Notes: a model not told the origin generated them from the letters alone. Shown: positions 8,590-18,265, numbered from the stretch's first letter. The stretch: DNA of 64,000 nucleotides from Polyangiaceae bacterium (GCA_025937785.1 JAICQQ010000001.1:103098-167097), one strand, 5' to 3'. Made by a program: numbers and translations.

Positions 8590-9687
8590 ATGGCGCTCGG
8601 TGGTGCAACCGCTTCGTCGGGGCACGTAGGTCGCTGGCATCACCAGCTCGATGATGGGCGGGTGCAGTGTGACCTGTGTCCGCGGCACTGCCGGCTACGC
8701 GAGGGGCAGCGCGCTTTCTGCTTCGTGCGCGAGCGCGTGGGCGACGACATCGTGCTGTCCGCTTATGGGCGCGCGACGGGGTTTTGCATCGATCCCATCG
8801 AGAAGAAGCCGCTGAACCACTTTTTCCCTGGGACTAGCGTGCTCAGCTTCGGGACGGCGGGCTGCAATCTCGGCTGCAAGTTTTGCCAGAACTGGGACAT
8901 TTCCAAGGCTCGCGCGGTCGAAGCGTTGAGCGAGTCTGCGACGCCGGAGCAGATCGCCGAGGCGGCGGAGCGCGCCGGCTGTCAGAGCGTGGCGTTCACC
9001 TACAACGATCCGGTGATCTTCGCCGAGTACGCTATCGACGCGGCGAAGGCTTGTCGGGAGCGCGGCATCCAGACGGTGGCGGTGACCGCGGGCTACATCG
9101 CGCGAGCGGCGCGCGGCGAGTTCTTCGGTGCGATGGATGCCGTCAACGTCGATCTCAAGGCGTTCACGGACAGCTTCTATGCAAAATTGTGTTTCGCCGC
9201 GCTCGCACCGGTACTCGAGACGCTGAAGTATCTGCGGCACGAGACGGATGTGTGGTTCGAGGTGACCACGCTGTTGATTCCCGGCCAGAACGATTCGCGG
9301 GACGAGGTGGATCGACTCTGCGAGTGGTTTGCGCGCGAGCTGGGCCCGGGCGTGCCCCTGCATTTCACTGCATTCCACCCGGACTACCGCATGACCGATC
9401 TGCCGCGTACCCCGCAAGAAACGCTGGTGCGGGCGCGCGATCAGGCCAAAGCGCACGGGCTCCAGCACGTGTACACCGGGAACGTGCACGACGCGCGCGG
9501 GCAGTCAACGTACTGCGGGTCCTGCGCCGGGCTCTTGATCGAGCGCGATTGGTATCGTCTGGGCGCCTACCAGGTGGATGGCGGCCGCTGTCGTCATTGC
9601 GGGGCCAAGGTTCCTGGGCGTTTCGCGGACGGCGCCCCGGGCAGCTGGGGACCGCAGCGACGGCGGTTGACGATCGCGGCCAGCTAA
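8590..9687 (+). CDS. amrS: Radical SAM enzyme of the AmmeMemoRadiSam system
   Basis: This 365-residue protein has an N-terminal Cys cluster (CDLCPRHC, about 27-34) and a radical SAM core with CNLGCKFCQNW (C92, C96, C99). It also has the NDPVIFAEYAIDAAKACRE segment and the HFTAFHPDYRM block typical of AmrS/PflA-like enzymes. A second Cys group (CGSC, CRHC) lies near the C-terminus. AmrS genes usually sit with genes for Memo and AMMECR1 proteins; neither is present here. The ATG at 8590 is chosen because the upstream part of the longer frame is not protein-like. The substrate is unknown. Confidence 0.88.
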   Translation: MALGGATASSGHVGRWHHQLDDGRVQCDLCPRHCRLREGQRAFCFVRERVGDDIVLSAYGRATGFCIDPIEKKPLNHFFPGTSVLSFGTAGCNLGCKFCQNWDISKARAVEALSESATPEQIAEAAERAGCQSVAFTYNDPVIFAEYAIDAAKACRERGIQTVAVTAGYIARAARGEFFGAMDAVNVDLKAFTDSFYAKLCFAALAPVLETLKYLRHETDVWFEVTTLLIPGQNDSRDEVDRLCEWFARELGPGVPLHFTAFHPDYRMTDLPRTPQETLVRARDQAKAHGLQHVYTGNVHDARGQSTYCGSCAGLLIERDWYRLGAYQVDGGRCRHCGAKVPGRFADGAPGSWGPQRRRLTIAAS

Positions 9688-9694
9688 GTTGGCT

Positions 9695-10135
9695 TTAGCT
9701 GCCGCTTCGCAGCTGTTCTGCCAGCACGCGTGCGGAGCGCACACCGTAGAGGCCCGAACCATCGGGGGGTAGCCAGGGGCCGAGCGCGATCGACGCCAGC
9801 AGCGCGCCGAATTGGAAGCACGCGGCGCGCGTGGCTTCGGGCGCCGGGGTGACCTCCCATACGCAGGTGCAGCGCTCGCCGAGCCCGGCCATGCCATGGC
9901 TCTGATTCGCGAGCTCGGCGGGGTGGAGCTGAGCCCGGTCGCTGTCGTCGGCAAGGCGCGCGCGAAGGTCGAAGCTGCAGTCATCGTTGGCGCTGCGCAT
10001 CCGCAGCGTTGCTTGGCGACCCGCGGCGTCCTGGGCGACGATCTGGAGCTCTGCCGAAAAGTAACGCGAAGCCTGTCCTACCAAGCGCTCGAGCTCGAGA
10101 TGCGGGGTCGGTTGCTGGACAAACTGCAGGAACAT
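9695..10135 (-). CDS. Hypothetical protein
   Basis: A 146-residue protein of unknown function. The sequence looks natural, with mixed polarity, no low complexity and three Cys residues. It could be a small alpha/beta domain with a beta-rich middle (SAELQIVAQDAAGRQATLRM). It is neither membrane-bound nor secreted by any signal I can see. It converges on the radical SAM gene, with seven bases between stops. A shine-like AAGG lies just upstream of its ATG. Opposite-strand frames over the same stretch are less convincing. Confidence 0.6.
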   Translation of the reverse strand: MFLQFVQQPTPHLELERLVGQASRYFSAELQIVAQDAAGRQATLRMRSANDDCSFDLRARLADDSDRAQLHPAELANQSHGMAGLGERCTCVWEVTPAPEATRAACFQFGALLASIALGPWLPPDGSGLYGVRSARVLAEQLRSGS

Positions 10136-10259
10136 CCGGACCTTACAGTTCCGTTGTGGATGGAACTTTCTTGGGGAGTACGGGTTGTGAGCGGATGCTG
10201 AGTATAGCCGCGGCGGTCGCAGAGTGCACCGGATACCGGAGTGAGGTTAAGGTCTCGGC

Positions 10260-10559
10260 ATGGAAGTCGTCGAAGGTGCTCGATTCACGCTCCGCTTGGA
10301 TCGAGCGGAAGCTGCAAACGTCGCTTACCAGTTCGAGGTCGAGCTCGGCGGGGGCCGGCGTTCGGGCACCGTGTCGATCGAGCTCGCTGCTGGTGCCGTA
10401 GCGGTCGCGAGCGAGCCTGCGGTCCCCGAATGGTTGGAGAGCACTATCGTCGGACTGGTGCGCTCGCTTTGGCGTGCGCGGCGCGACCCGCAAACGGCAG
10501 CGCCCTGGCCACGGCGGCTCACGCGTTGGCGCCACCCGAATGGAGCGCAGGTCCGATGA
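10260..10559 (+). CDS. Small hypothetical protein translationally coupled to the SAM hydrolase gene
   Basis: A 99-residue soluble protein of unknown family. The first half looks beta-rich (ARFTLRLDRA, YQFEVELGGG, GTVSIELAAG); the second half is helical and ends in an Arg-rich tail. Its stop overlaps the start of the next gene as ATGA (10556-10559), a classic sign of coupled translation. This suggests a functional link to S-adenosylmethionine hydrolysis. I cannot assign a role. Confidence 0.65.
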   Translation: MEVVEGARFTLRLDRAEAANVAYQFEVELGGGRRSGTVSIELAAGAVAVASEPAVPEWLESTIVGLVRSLWRARRDPQTAAPWPRRLTRWRHPNGAQVR

Positions 10560-11383
10560 CTCCGAGCGGGATCGTCACCCTGCTGACGGATTTTGGTTTG
10601 ACGGACCCGTACGTCGGCGTGATGAAGGGAGCGATCTTGGCGCGCTTTCGGCAGGCGACGCTGGTGGATCTGACCCACGACATTCCGCCGCAAGACATCG
10701 CCGGGGCCGGCTTCTGGATCGAACGCAGCTACCGGTGGTTTCCCGAAGGCACCGTGCACCTGGTCGTCGTCGATCCGGGGGTGGGAGGCGGTCGCGAGGC
10801 ACTCGCGCTCGAGGTGGATAAGCACCTGTTCGTCGGGCCCGACAACGGGGTGTTCACGGCCGTGCTCGGGCACCCCGGACCCAAGCGGGCGCATCGCATC
10901 GAGGCCGAGCGGCTCGGGATCGAGCGGCTCAGCGCTACCTTTCATGGCCGCGACCTATTCGGGCCAGCCGCGGCGGTGCTGGCGGGGTCGAGCGCCGGCG
11001 GCCTCGAGCTTCTCGGTCCCAGTCGCGAGCCACCCGCCGCGTTCGTGCGCGAGGAGGCGCCCGCGAGCACCCGCGACGGCGTGCACGGCCGCATCCATGG
11101 GAGCATCCACGGCAGCACCAGTGGCTCGGTCGTGGTCACCGATCACTTCGGGAACCTGATCACTGACATTCCGTCGGCAGAGTTGCCGGCGGAGGGGCCC
11201 TGGCGCGTACGACTCGGGAGTCGCTCGCTGGCGGTGGTGCGCACCTACGCCGACGCGGAGCCGGGTCAGTGCGTGGCGCTGATTGGGTCGTTCGGTACGC
11301 TCGAACTCGCCGCGCGCAACGCGAGCGCTGCGGAGCTTCTCGGCGCTGGCCCCGGCGACCTGGTATCCATCGAAGCTGGCTGA
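10556..11383 (+). CDS. SAM hydroxide adenosyltransferase (DUF62 family)
   Basis: A 275-residue member of the SAM-dependent chlorinase/fluorinase/hydrolase fold. Diagnostic stretches are TLLTDFGLTDPYVGVMKGAI at the start, DLTHDIPPQDI, VVDPGVGGGREALA, FVGPDNGVF, and FHGRDLFGPAAA. A later GDPFGN-type strand reads VVTDHFGNLITDI. Bacterial members without a halogenation context hydrolyse S-adenosylmethionine to adenosine and methionine. A short stretch with repeated HGRIHGSIHG-like residues sits between the two domains. The ATG overlaps the preceding stop. Confidence 0.9.
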   Translation: MTPSGIVTLLTDFGLTDPYVGVMKGAILARFRQATLVDLTHDIPPQDIAGAGFWIERSYRWFPEGTVHLVVVDPGVGGGREALALEVDKHLFVGPDNGVFTAVLGHPGPKRAHRIEAERLGIERLSATFHGRDLFGPAAAVLAGSSAGGLELLGPSREPPAAFVREEAPASTRDGVHGRIHGSIHGSTSGSVVVTDHFGNLITDIPSAELPAEGPWRVRLGSRSLAVVRTYADAEPGQCVALIGSFGTLELAARNASAAELLGAGPGDLVSIEAG

Positions 11384-11395
11384 AGGGGGACACCG

Positions 11396-12010
11396 GTGGC
11401 CATGGAGCCAACCTCGGTGTATTCTGAGCAGGTGCTCGACCTCGCAGAAATCCAGCCGGATGAACCCCGCCTCATCCGTCGCTCGGAGTACGAGCGTATG
11501 GTCGACCTGGGACTGTTCGAAGACGAACGCATCGAGCTACTCTACGGAGTCATCGTCAAAATGAGCCCACACGGTCCCGAACACGACTCTGCGCTTTCGC
11601 GATTGACCGTGTTGTTGGTGAAGGCGTTGAGCGACGGCGCTAGTGTGCGGATCCAAAGCGCGTTTGCCGCATCGGATGGGTCTGAACCGGAACCAGACGT
11701 GTGTGTCGTTCCGCTGGGCGACTATGACGCCGCCCACCCAGCCACGGCGTGGCTGATCGTCGAAATCTCCAAATCGTCGCTGCTCAAGGATAGAGGACCG
11801 AAAGCGCGACTGTACGCGGAGTCGGGAGTTTCGGAGTACTGGGTCGTGAACTTGGTGGATGGGCTCGTCGAAGTGCACACGACGCCGCGCGGTGGGCTGT
11901 ATCGGACGATCACACGCTACGGACTCGATGACGTGGTCCGCAGCGAGCGTTTCCCCGCCCTCGAGATCCCGGTATCCGCCGTCCTGAAGCCAACGCCCAC
12001 AACCGGCTGA
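11396..12010 (+). CDS. Uma2-family PD-(D/E)XK nuclease-like protein
   Basis: This 204-residue protein fits the Uma2 family. The conserved N-terminal RRSEYERMVDLGLF and RIELLYGVIVKMSP segments are present, as is the nuclease core with the metal-binding Asp in EPDVCVV and the E-x-K in VEISKSS, then EYWVVNL. Uma2 proteins are expanded in cyanobacteria and other bacteria, often alone, with unknown DNA targets. The GTG at 11396 is preferred because AGGGGGA lies five bases upstream; an ATG follows at 11402. Base composition is slightly less GC-rich than that of its neighbours, which is compatible with transfer. Confidence 0.85.
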   Translation: MAMEPTSVYSEQVLDLAEIQPDEPRLIRRSEYERMVDLGLFEDERIELLYGVIVKMSPHGPEHDSALSRLTVLLVKALSDGASVRIQSAFAASDGSEPEPDVCVVPLGDYDAAHPATAWLIVEISKSSLLKDRGPKARLYAESGVSEYWVVNLVDGLVEVHTTPRGGLYRTITRYGLDDVVRSERFPALEIPVSAVLKPTPTTG

Positions 12011-12077
12011 AACACCCCGCACCGAGTTTCCTTGGGTGACCCCGCGGGGCTAGCGCCCGCTCCCGAGGTCGAGCAAG

Positions 12078-14939
12078 ATGGGTGGGATGAAGCGTCTGGT
12101 TTGGGCGGGCTTGCTACTGTTGGGGGCGAGCTGTGAGAAGACGGGCGCCGCGCCCCCGGCCACGCCGACGGCAGCGCAGCGCGCACGGGCGCCGGCGTCA
12201 CCCGCCGAACGCCTGAGGCAAGCGCTCGAGCTCGAGCGCACGTCGCAGTACGACGAGGCTCGCACCGCGTTCAGCGGGCTCGCGGACAGCAGCGTCAAGG
12301 GGGCGGCAGCGCTCGGTCTCGCGCGTGTCGAGGTGATCAGCGGGCGCTACGACGAGGCAGTACAGGCGGCACGGCGGGCGCGCGAGCTGGACTCGGCGCT
12401 CGCGCGGGAAGCGGCGTTCACCGAAGCGAGCGCGCTGCGCGCGAAGGGTGACCTCGAGGGCGCGGAGCGAGTCCTGCAGGAGCCGGCAAAGGAACCTGGC
12501 GCGCGCCAGGCGCGGCTGCTGCTCGGAGAGATCTTGATCGAGCGCGGTCAGCGCGACGCGGCGGAGCCGGTGCTGATGACGCTGATCGAGGACTACAACG
12601 CTGACCGCATCGTCGAGACCGACGCAGAGGGGCTGGCGCTGGTAGGGCGCGCGGCGCACCTGCTGCGATCGCCGCGCGACGCAAACGACGCCTTCAATGC
12701 GGCGGAGAGCGCCGGCGCCAAGCACCTTGCAATGCTGCTCTGGCGCGCCGAGTTGTTCCTCGAGAAGCACGATCCGGGTCACGCAGAAGAGGTGGTGCGC
12801 GAGGCGCTGGAAGTGGCTCCGAACCACCCCGATGCCCTGATCTGGCTGGCCCGCGTGCGGCTGGAGCAGGCCTACGATTTCGACGACGCCGATCGGCTCG
12901 CGCGGCGCGCGCTGGCCGTCAACCCGAAGCATCCGAGCGCGCGCACCGTGCTCGCCGGCATTGCGCTGCGCGACATGGAGTTAGAAACGGCGGCGCACGA
13001 GGTCGACCTCGGCTTGCAAGGACGGCCAGACGACCTCGAGTTGCTCAGCATGCGTGCTGCCGAGCGCTTCCTGGCCGACGACGTGCGTGGCTTCGGCGCG
13101 GCGACGCAGGCGGTCCTCGCGCGCAACCACGGCTATTCGCGGGTCTATCAGATCGTCGGCGAGTACGCGGAATGGGAGCACCGCTACACCGACATCGTGA
13201 ACATGATGGAAGAGGCCGTGCGTATCGATCCAGGTGACGCCAACGCCCACGCCGCCCTCGGCCTGAACTTGATCCGTGCGGGGGACGAAGACGCCGGCGT
13301 GGTGTCGCTGCGCACCGCGTTCGACCTCGATCCCTTCAACGTGCGCGTGTTCAACACGCTGAACCTGTACGAGAAGGCGATCCAGCAAGACTACGTCAGC
13401 GTCGAGCGCGGCAAGTTTCGAATCCGTTACCCAAAGGCAGAAAAAGACCTTTTAGATCGATATGTTCCAGAGCTGCTTCAGCGCGCGCACGCCAAGATGG
13501 TGGGCCACTACGGCCTGGAACCCGAAACGCCGATCGGCATCGAGCTGTACGCGACCCGCGAGCACTTTGCGGTGCGCACCAGCGGCCTGCCGCGCACGGC
13601 GATTCAGGGCGTATGCTTCGGCCGCACGCTCGCGAGCATGGGTCTCGCCGAAGAGAAGTTCAATCTTGGCATGACGTTGTGGCACGAGCTTGCGCACGTG
13701 TTTCACATACAGCTGTCGAAGTATCATGTACCGCGCTGGTTCACCGAAGGATTGGCAGAGTACGAAACGCTGGCGGAACGCAGCGAATGGTCGCGCGAGC
13801 TCGACCCCAACTTGTTCGAAGCGCTCAGGGAGAACCGCGTGCCCGAAGTGCAAGCGATGTCGCGCGCATTCACGCGTGCCGAACAGATGAGCGACGTGGC
13901 GACAGCGTACTACGCGTCGAGCAAGATCTTGACGATGATGGTCCAAGAGTACGGGATGCCCAAGATGCGCGGTATGCTGGAAGGGTGGGGCGAGGGTAAA
14001 CGCACACCAGCCATCTTCGATGGGGTGCTCGGCATGACGCCGAGCGCGTTCGACGCCGCGTTCCGCCAGCACACCCACAAGGCACTTGGTCGCTATCAGA
14101 AGCAATTCGTCCCGAAGTTGCGCGCCGAACCGATCGACAGGGTCGAAGCAGCCCGCAAGCGGGCGCCGAACGATCCTGACGTGCTGCTGCGACTCGCGCG
14201 CGCGGCGTGGGAAGCAGGCGACGCAGACCAGACGGCGGCACTGCTCGAGAAAGTGCTCGCCGCTCGCCCGGACGTCCCGGACGCCGTGTACTTGGCAGGA
14301 CAGGTGGCGCTGCAGCGGCGACAGGCGGACGTCGCGCTGGGCCAGGCGCAGCGCCTCGTCAAGTTGGGCCACGACGGCTACTGGACCCAGGTGATGCTCG
14401 GAGAAGCCTTGGGCGCCCAGAAGCAGACCGCTGGGGCGAAGCAGGCGCTCGAAGCGGCGCATGCGTTCGATCCGACTCAGGCCGAACCGCTCTTGGCGCT
14501 GTCGCGCCTCGCGCGTGCCAGCGGCGACGTGGACGCCGAGATTGCGGTGCTCTCCAAGTTGGGCAAGCTCGAACAACATGGCGCCGGCTTGTTTGCACGC
14601 TTGTTCGAGCTGTTGACGCTCAAGGGTCGCACGCAGGAAATCGTCGCGCTCGGTGAGACGGCGCTGTGGGCCGACGTGTCCAACTTCGACGTGCACTATC
14701 TGCTCGCCATGGCCCTCGAGAAGACCGGTCAGTCGAAGCGCGCGCTGTTCGAGCTCGAGAGTGCCGTGCTGTGTGAGGCACCGCCACCCCAAAAGGCTCT
14801 CGCGCATAACGCGTTGATGAAGGCCTATCAGCGCGCCGGTCAGGCGGGGAAAGCGCGGGAGCAACAAGCGCGTCTGCGCGAGCTCGAGAACGCAGCTCCC
14901 CCGGCGCCGCCGCCCGGGGCGCCCGCGGGCGAGCCGTAG
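12078..14939 (+). CDS. TPR lipoprotein with a peptidase-MA-like zinc-protease domain
   Basis: A 953-residue lipoprotein: short signal peptide with lipobox (LLGASC), then several TPR repeats (about residues 45-400). A gluzincin-type peptidase domain (about 420-680) follows, with the H536-E537-x-x-H540 motif HELAH and a third zinc-ligand candidate Glu in FTEGLAEYE. A second set of TPR repeats (about 700-930) precedes a Pro/Ala-rich tail. It probably acts in the periplasm or on the outer membrane. The TPR arms may dock partner proteins for cleavage, which is inference. Its stop abuts, base for base, the stop of the convergent regulator gene. Confidence 0.87.
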   Translation: MGGMKRLVWAGLLLLGASCEKTGAAPPATPTAAQRARAPASPAERLRQALELERTSQYDEARTAFSGLADSSVKGAAALGLARVEVISGRYDEAVQAARRARELDSALAREAAFTEASALRAKGDLEGAERVLQEPAKEPGARQARLLLGEILIERGQRDAAEPVLMTLIEDYNADRIVETDAEGLALVGRAAHLLRSPRDANDAFNAAESAGAKHLAMLLWRAELFLEKHDPGHAEEVVREALEVAPNHPDALIWLARVRLEQAYDFDDADRLARRALAVNPKHPSARTVLAGIALRDMELETAAHEVDLGLQGRPDDLELLSMRAAERFLADDVRGFGAATQAVLARNHGYSRVYQIVGEYAEWEHRYTDIVNMMEEAVRIDPGDANAHAALGLNLIRAGDEDAGVVSLRTAFDLDPFNVRVFNTLNLYEKAIQQDYVSVERGKFRIRYPKAEKDLLDRYVPELLQRAHAKMVGHYGLEPETPIGIELYATREHFAVRTSGLPRTAIQGVCFGRTLASMGLAEEKFNLGMTLWHELAHVFHIQLSKYHVPRWFTEGLAEYETLAERSEWSRELDPNLFEALRENRVPEVQAMSRAFTRAEQMSDVATAYYASSKILTMMVQEYGMPKMRGMLEGWGEGKRTPAIFDGVLGMTPSAFDAAFRQHTHKALGRYQKQFVPKLRAEPIDRVEAARKRAPNDPDVLLRLARAAWEAGDADQTAALLEKVLAARPDVPDAVYLAGQVALQRRQADVALGQAQRLVKLGHDGYWTQVMLGEALGAQKQTAGAKQALEAAHAFDPTQAEPLLALSRLARASGDVDAEIAVLSKLGKLEQHGAGLFARLFELLTLKGRTQEIVALGETALWADVSNFDVHYLLAMALEKTGQSKRALFELESAVLCEAPPPQKALAHNALMKAYQRAGQAGKAREQQARLRELENAAPPAPPPGAPAGEP

Positions 14940-16316
14940 CTACTCCTCCTCCTTGCTGCTCTTGCGCAGGCCGAGCGCCCTGGCCTTCTTGTAGAGGTGG
15001 CTGCGCTCGAGCCCCAGCGCGCGCGCGGTTGCGGCCATCTGGCCCGCGTGGTGTGTCAGCGCCTCTTCCAGGATCGTGCGTTCGGCTTCTTCCGCGAGCA
15101 CGCGGAACGGCACTCCAGGTCTGAACAAGCCGGCGGCGCTTGGAGCGTGGCTCATGCCGAGCGCCTGGCTCACGTCGGTCCCAGTGATGGTGTCGTCTGC
15201 ACCGAGGATCACCAGCCGCTCGATCAGGTTCTTGAGCTCACGCACGTTCCCGGGAAAAGCGTGCGCCGTGAGCACCTGCATCCCCTCTTCGGAGAGTTTC
15301 ACTTCGGGTCGGTTGTTCGCCTGCGCGGCTTGCGTCAGGAAGTTCCGCGCCAACAGCGGGATGTCTTCGCGCCGCGCGCGCAATGGGGGTACCGCAAGCG
15401 GCAAGACGTTGAGGCGATCGTAGAGGTCCGGGCGAAACGAACCTTCCGTCATCGACTGCGTCAGGTCACGGTTCGTGGCAGCCACGACGCGCACGTCCGT
15501 CTTGAGCGTTTCGCTGCCGCCGACCCGTTCGAACTCGTGCTCTTGCAAGACGCGGAGCAGCTTCGCCTGCATATCGAGCGGCATGTCGCCGACCTCGTCC
15601 AGAAAGATGGTGCCGCGCGCCGCCCGCTCGAACTTCCCGCGCCGTTGCTTGGTCGCGCCCGTGAAGGCGCCACCTTCGTGTCCGAATAGCTCCGACTCGA
15701 TCAGCTCCTTCGGGACCGCGGCACAATTGAGCTTCTCCAGCGGCCCTTCGGCCCGGGGCGATGCCCGATGAATCGCGCGTGCCACCAGCTCTTTACCGGT
15801 GCCGCGCTCGCCGGTGACGAGCACGCTGGCAGAGGCGCGAGCGGCGCGGCCGACCTGGTCTCGGAGCGCAATCATGGCTCTGCTTTCCCCCAGCAGTTCG
15901 TCGAAGTAGCCCGCGGCGACGCGCAGCTCCTGAGCTTCGCGTTCCGCACGGGTGAGTCTCAGAGCGTTGTCCATGACCAACAGCAAACGATCGGTCGAAA
16001 GCGGCTTCTCGAGGAAGTCGATCGCTCCCAACTTGGTGGCGCGCACGGCTGCATCGACCGTCGCGTGTCCGCTCATCATGATCACGACGGCGTCGTTCCC
16101 CGATTCGCGCAGGCGAGCGAGCAGATCGACACCGTCTCCGTCGGGTAGGGCTACGTCGAGCAGGATCAGGTCGTAGCTGTTCTTGGTGGCGCGTTCCTGA
16201 GCCAGTTGAACGCCCCCCGCCACGTCGACTGCATACCCTTCCAAACGCAGCGCCGTCTTCAGGGTAGTCAGGATCGACGGCTCGTCGTCGACGACGAGTA
16301 CTTGCGCAACTGCCAT
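14940..16316 (-). CDS. NtrC-family sigma-54-dependent response regulator
   Basis: 458 residues with the standard order. The receiver covers about 1-120 (phosphoacceptor D54 in LLDVALPDG, Lys in FLEKPL). The AAA+ sigma-54 interaction domain covers about 140-380 (Walker A GERGTGKE, the ESELFGHEGGAFTGA sigma-54 contact loop, Walker B TIFLDEVGDMP, FRPDLYDRLNV). A Fis-type helix-turn-helix sits near the C-terminus (MAATARALGLERSHLYKKARALG). All catalytic elements are intact, so it should activate sigma-54 promoters. The ATG at 16316 is chosen because it precedes the receiver directly. No histidine kinase is adjacent. Confidence 0.95.
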   Translation of the reverse strand: MAVAQVLVVDDEPSILTTLKTALRLEGYAVDVAGGVQLAQERATKNSYDLILLDVALPDGDGVDLLARLRESGNDAVVIMMSGHATVDAAVRATKLGAIDFLEKPLSTDRLLLVMDNALRLTRAEREAQELRVAAGYFDELLGESRAMIALRDQVGRAARASASVLVTGERGTGKELVARAIHRASPRAEGPLEKLNCAAVPKELIESELFGHEGGAFTGATKQRRGKFERAARGTIFLDEVGDMPLDMQAKLLRVLQEHEFERVGGSETLKTDVRVVAATNRDLTQSMTEGSFRPDLYDRLNVLPLAVPPLRARREDIPLLARNFLTQAAQANNRPEVKLSEEGMQVLTAHAFPGNVRELKNLIERLVILGADDTITGTDVSQALGMSHAPSAAGLFRPGVPFRVLAEEAERTILEEALTHHAGQMAATARALGLERSHLYKKARALGLRKSSKEEE

Positions 16317-16544
16317 GGTCGCGACGGTAGCGAGCCTCCCTTCACGCGCCAAGCACGCAGTGCGTTCCCCTACCAGGAAATCTTACTTGGGGACGCGGCA
16401 GAGCCTGGGAGTTTCCGTGAACGCGGTTTTCTTCCGCGCCGCGCACGAGAACCATGCCGCCAGCCGCGTCCGAGCGGGATCCGCCTTGTCGGAACGCCTG
16501 GATTGTGAGTCGGGCTGGCGTCGATTAGGCTTGAGCTCGAGTCG

Positions 16545-18230
16545 ATGAACGCACCGAAGGCAGCCGCGACCGGAAATCTCGCGAAAACGCCCGTCCCCGA
16601 ACTTTTGGTCTACGCTTTGGACCGCTCGCTCGAGGGGACGCTGGTGCTGGAGGAGACGGACGGCAAGAAGAGCGCGATCTATTTTCAGAACGGGGCGCCC
16701 GCCAAGGTCAAGACCGCGGACCCAGTCGCTTATCTCGGGCAAGTTCTGGTGGAGCAGGGCAGCATCACTCAGGAGGTCTACCAGCGCACCCTGAGCAAAG
16801 TTTCGGGGACACGCCAGCTCTTCGGTGAGGTGCTTTTGGCGGAGCAAGCGCTCAAGAACCACGACTTGCTCGAAGGGCTGCGTGAACAAATCATCCAGAA
16901 GGTCAGCCATCTCTTCAAGCTGCCGGGTGCGACGGTGTTCGGTTTCTACTCCGCCACCGACTTTCTGGCACGTTGGGGCGGGCCGCCGACTCGGGTCAAG
17001 CCGCTCCCGCTTTTGTGGCGCGGCCTTCGGCTGTTTACCGACGACGTCAAGGTCGACACCCTGATCGCGCGCATCGGTGAACGGCAGCTGAAGCTCTACA
17101 TGGATGCGCCGATCGGCCGCTTCAAGTTGACTCCGCAAGAACGAGGCGTGGTGGATGTAATCCGCGGGCGTCCGACGACGCTTTCCGTGTTGTTCAAGTC
17201 GGGGCTCGGGCACGAGGGCTTGGTCAAGCGAGTGGTCTACGCCCTTGCTTTGACTCGCCAACTCGATTTCGGCGTCCCGGGTGTCGAACCCGTGGGCTTG
17301 GAAGAAGCACCCTCTTCTGCACGATTGCCGGTGTACGATCCGGGTGCCGCCGGTGAAAGAACCAGCCGGCCTTCGTTCAGCCATCGATCGATCGTGCCCA
17401 GTCAAGCTGACTCTCCACCGGTGCCAATATCGCAGCCCGTCTCCCGTCCGAGTCCGAGCGCGCGCACGCTCTCGCTTCCGCCGCCCAGCCCGGTGTTGAG
17501 TGCCGAGCACCAGGCACTACAGGCGGAGATCGAGCGCCGTGCCGCCGCCGAGGGCGAGGACTACTATCAGGTGCTGGGGCTACCGAGGGACACGCCGAGC
17601 TCTGCCATTCAAGCGGCGTTCTTCCAGCTGGCGAAGGTCTGGCATCCGGACCGGCTGCCCACGGAGCTCGCGCACCTTCGCGATCTGAGTACCAAGGTGT
17701 TCGCACGCATGAGCGAAGCCCACCAGCTGCTGTCCGAGGCTACCCGGCGCAAAGAGTACGACCAGCTACTGGCGCAGGGGGCGGGCAGCGCTGAAGAGCA
17801 AGAGCAGGTTGCCAAGGTCATGCGCGCGGTCGGTGCCTTCCAGCGCGCGGAGGTGTTGCTGAAGCGGCGTGACCTGGCCGGCGCAGAGCGGGAGGCGTTG
17901 GACGCCATGAACGGCGATCCGGAGCAGGCCGAGTACAAGGCACTCTACGCGTGGGTGTGCGCCCAGTCCCCGCGCGAAAACTACGATGATCTCGTCAGCC
18001 TGTTGGATCAAGCGCTCAAGTTGGAACCCAACAATCAGCGCGCGCTTTGGTACCGCGGTCAGCTCCACGTGCGGCTCGGAAACTCGGCACGAGCGATCCG
18101 CGACTTCAAGACGCTGCTCGAAGTAAACCCGAAGCATCTCGACGCACAACGCGAGGTGCGCTTGCACGAAATGCGGCGTTCGGTCCCGAAGGAAGAGAAG
18201 GGACTGCTGGGCAAATGGTTCAAACGTTGA
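16545..18230 (+). CDS. DUF4388 - J-domain - TPR protein
   Basis: This 561-residue cytoplasmic protein combines an N-terminal DUF4388 domain (about 1-130), a low-complexity Pro/Ser linker (about 255-320) and a J domain (about 335-410). The J domain contains DYYQVLGLPRDTP and the HPD tripeptide in KVWHPDRLP. TPR repeats (about 425-540) and a basic tail (KGLLGKWFKR) follow. The intact HPD suggests it can stimulate a Hsp70/DnaK partner. DUF4388 links it to a myxobacterial signalling family also represented by the first gene of the window. It diverges from the NtrC-type regulator, with about 230 bases between starts. Confidence 0.88.
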   Translation: MNAPKAAATGNLAKTPVPELLVYALDRSLEGTLVLEETDGKKSAIYFQNGAPAKVKTADPVAYLGQVLVEQGSITQEVYQRTLSKVSGTRQLFGEVLLAEQALKNHDLLEGLREQIIQKVSHLFKLPGATVFGFYSATDFLARWGGPPTRVKPLPLLWRGLRLFTDDVKVDTLIARIGERQLKLYMDAPIGRFKLTPQERGVVDVIRGRPTTLSVLFKSGLGHEGLVKRVVYALALTRQLDFGVPGVEPVGLEEAPSSARLPVYDPGAAGERTSRPSFSHRSIVPSQADSPPVPISQPVSRPSPSARTLSLPPPSPVLSAEHQALQAEIERRAAAEGEDYYQVLGLPRDTPSSAIQAAFFQLAKVWHPDRLPTELAHLRDLSTKVFARMSEAHQLLSEATRRKEYDQLLAQGAGSAEEQEQVAKVMRAVGAFQRAEVLLKRRDLAGAEREALDAMNGDPEQAEYKALYAWVCAQSPRENYDDLVSLLDQALKLEPNNQRALWYRGQLHVRLGNSARAIRDFKTLLEVNPKHLDAQREVRLHEMRRSVPKEEKGLLGKWFKR

Positions 18231-18265
18231 CCGGTTTTGCCGACCTCCACCCGCGCGGCGAAGCT

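Noticed and set aside
9812..10201. Plus-strand frame of 129 codons
   Set aside because: Overlaps the better minus-strand gene 9695-10135 over most of its length and looks less natural.
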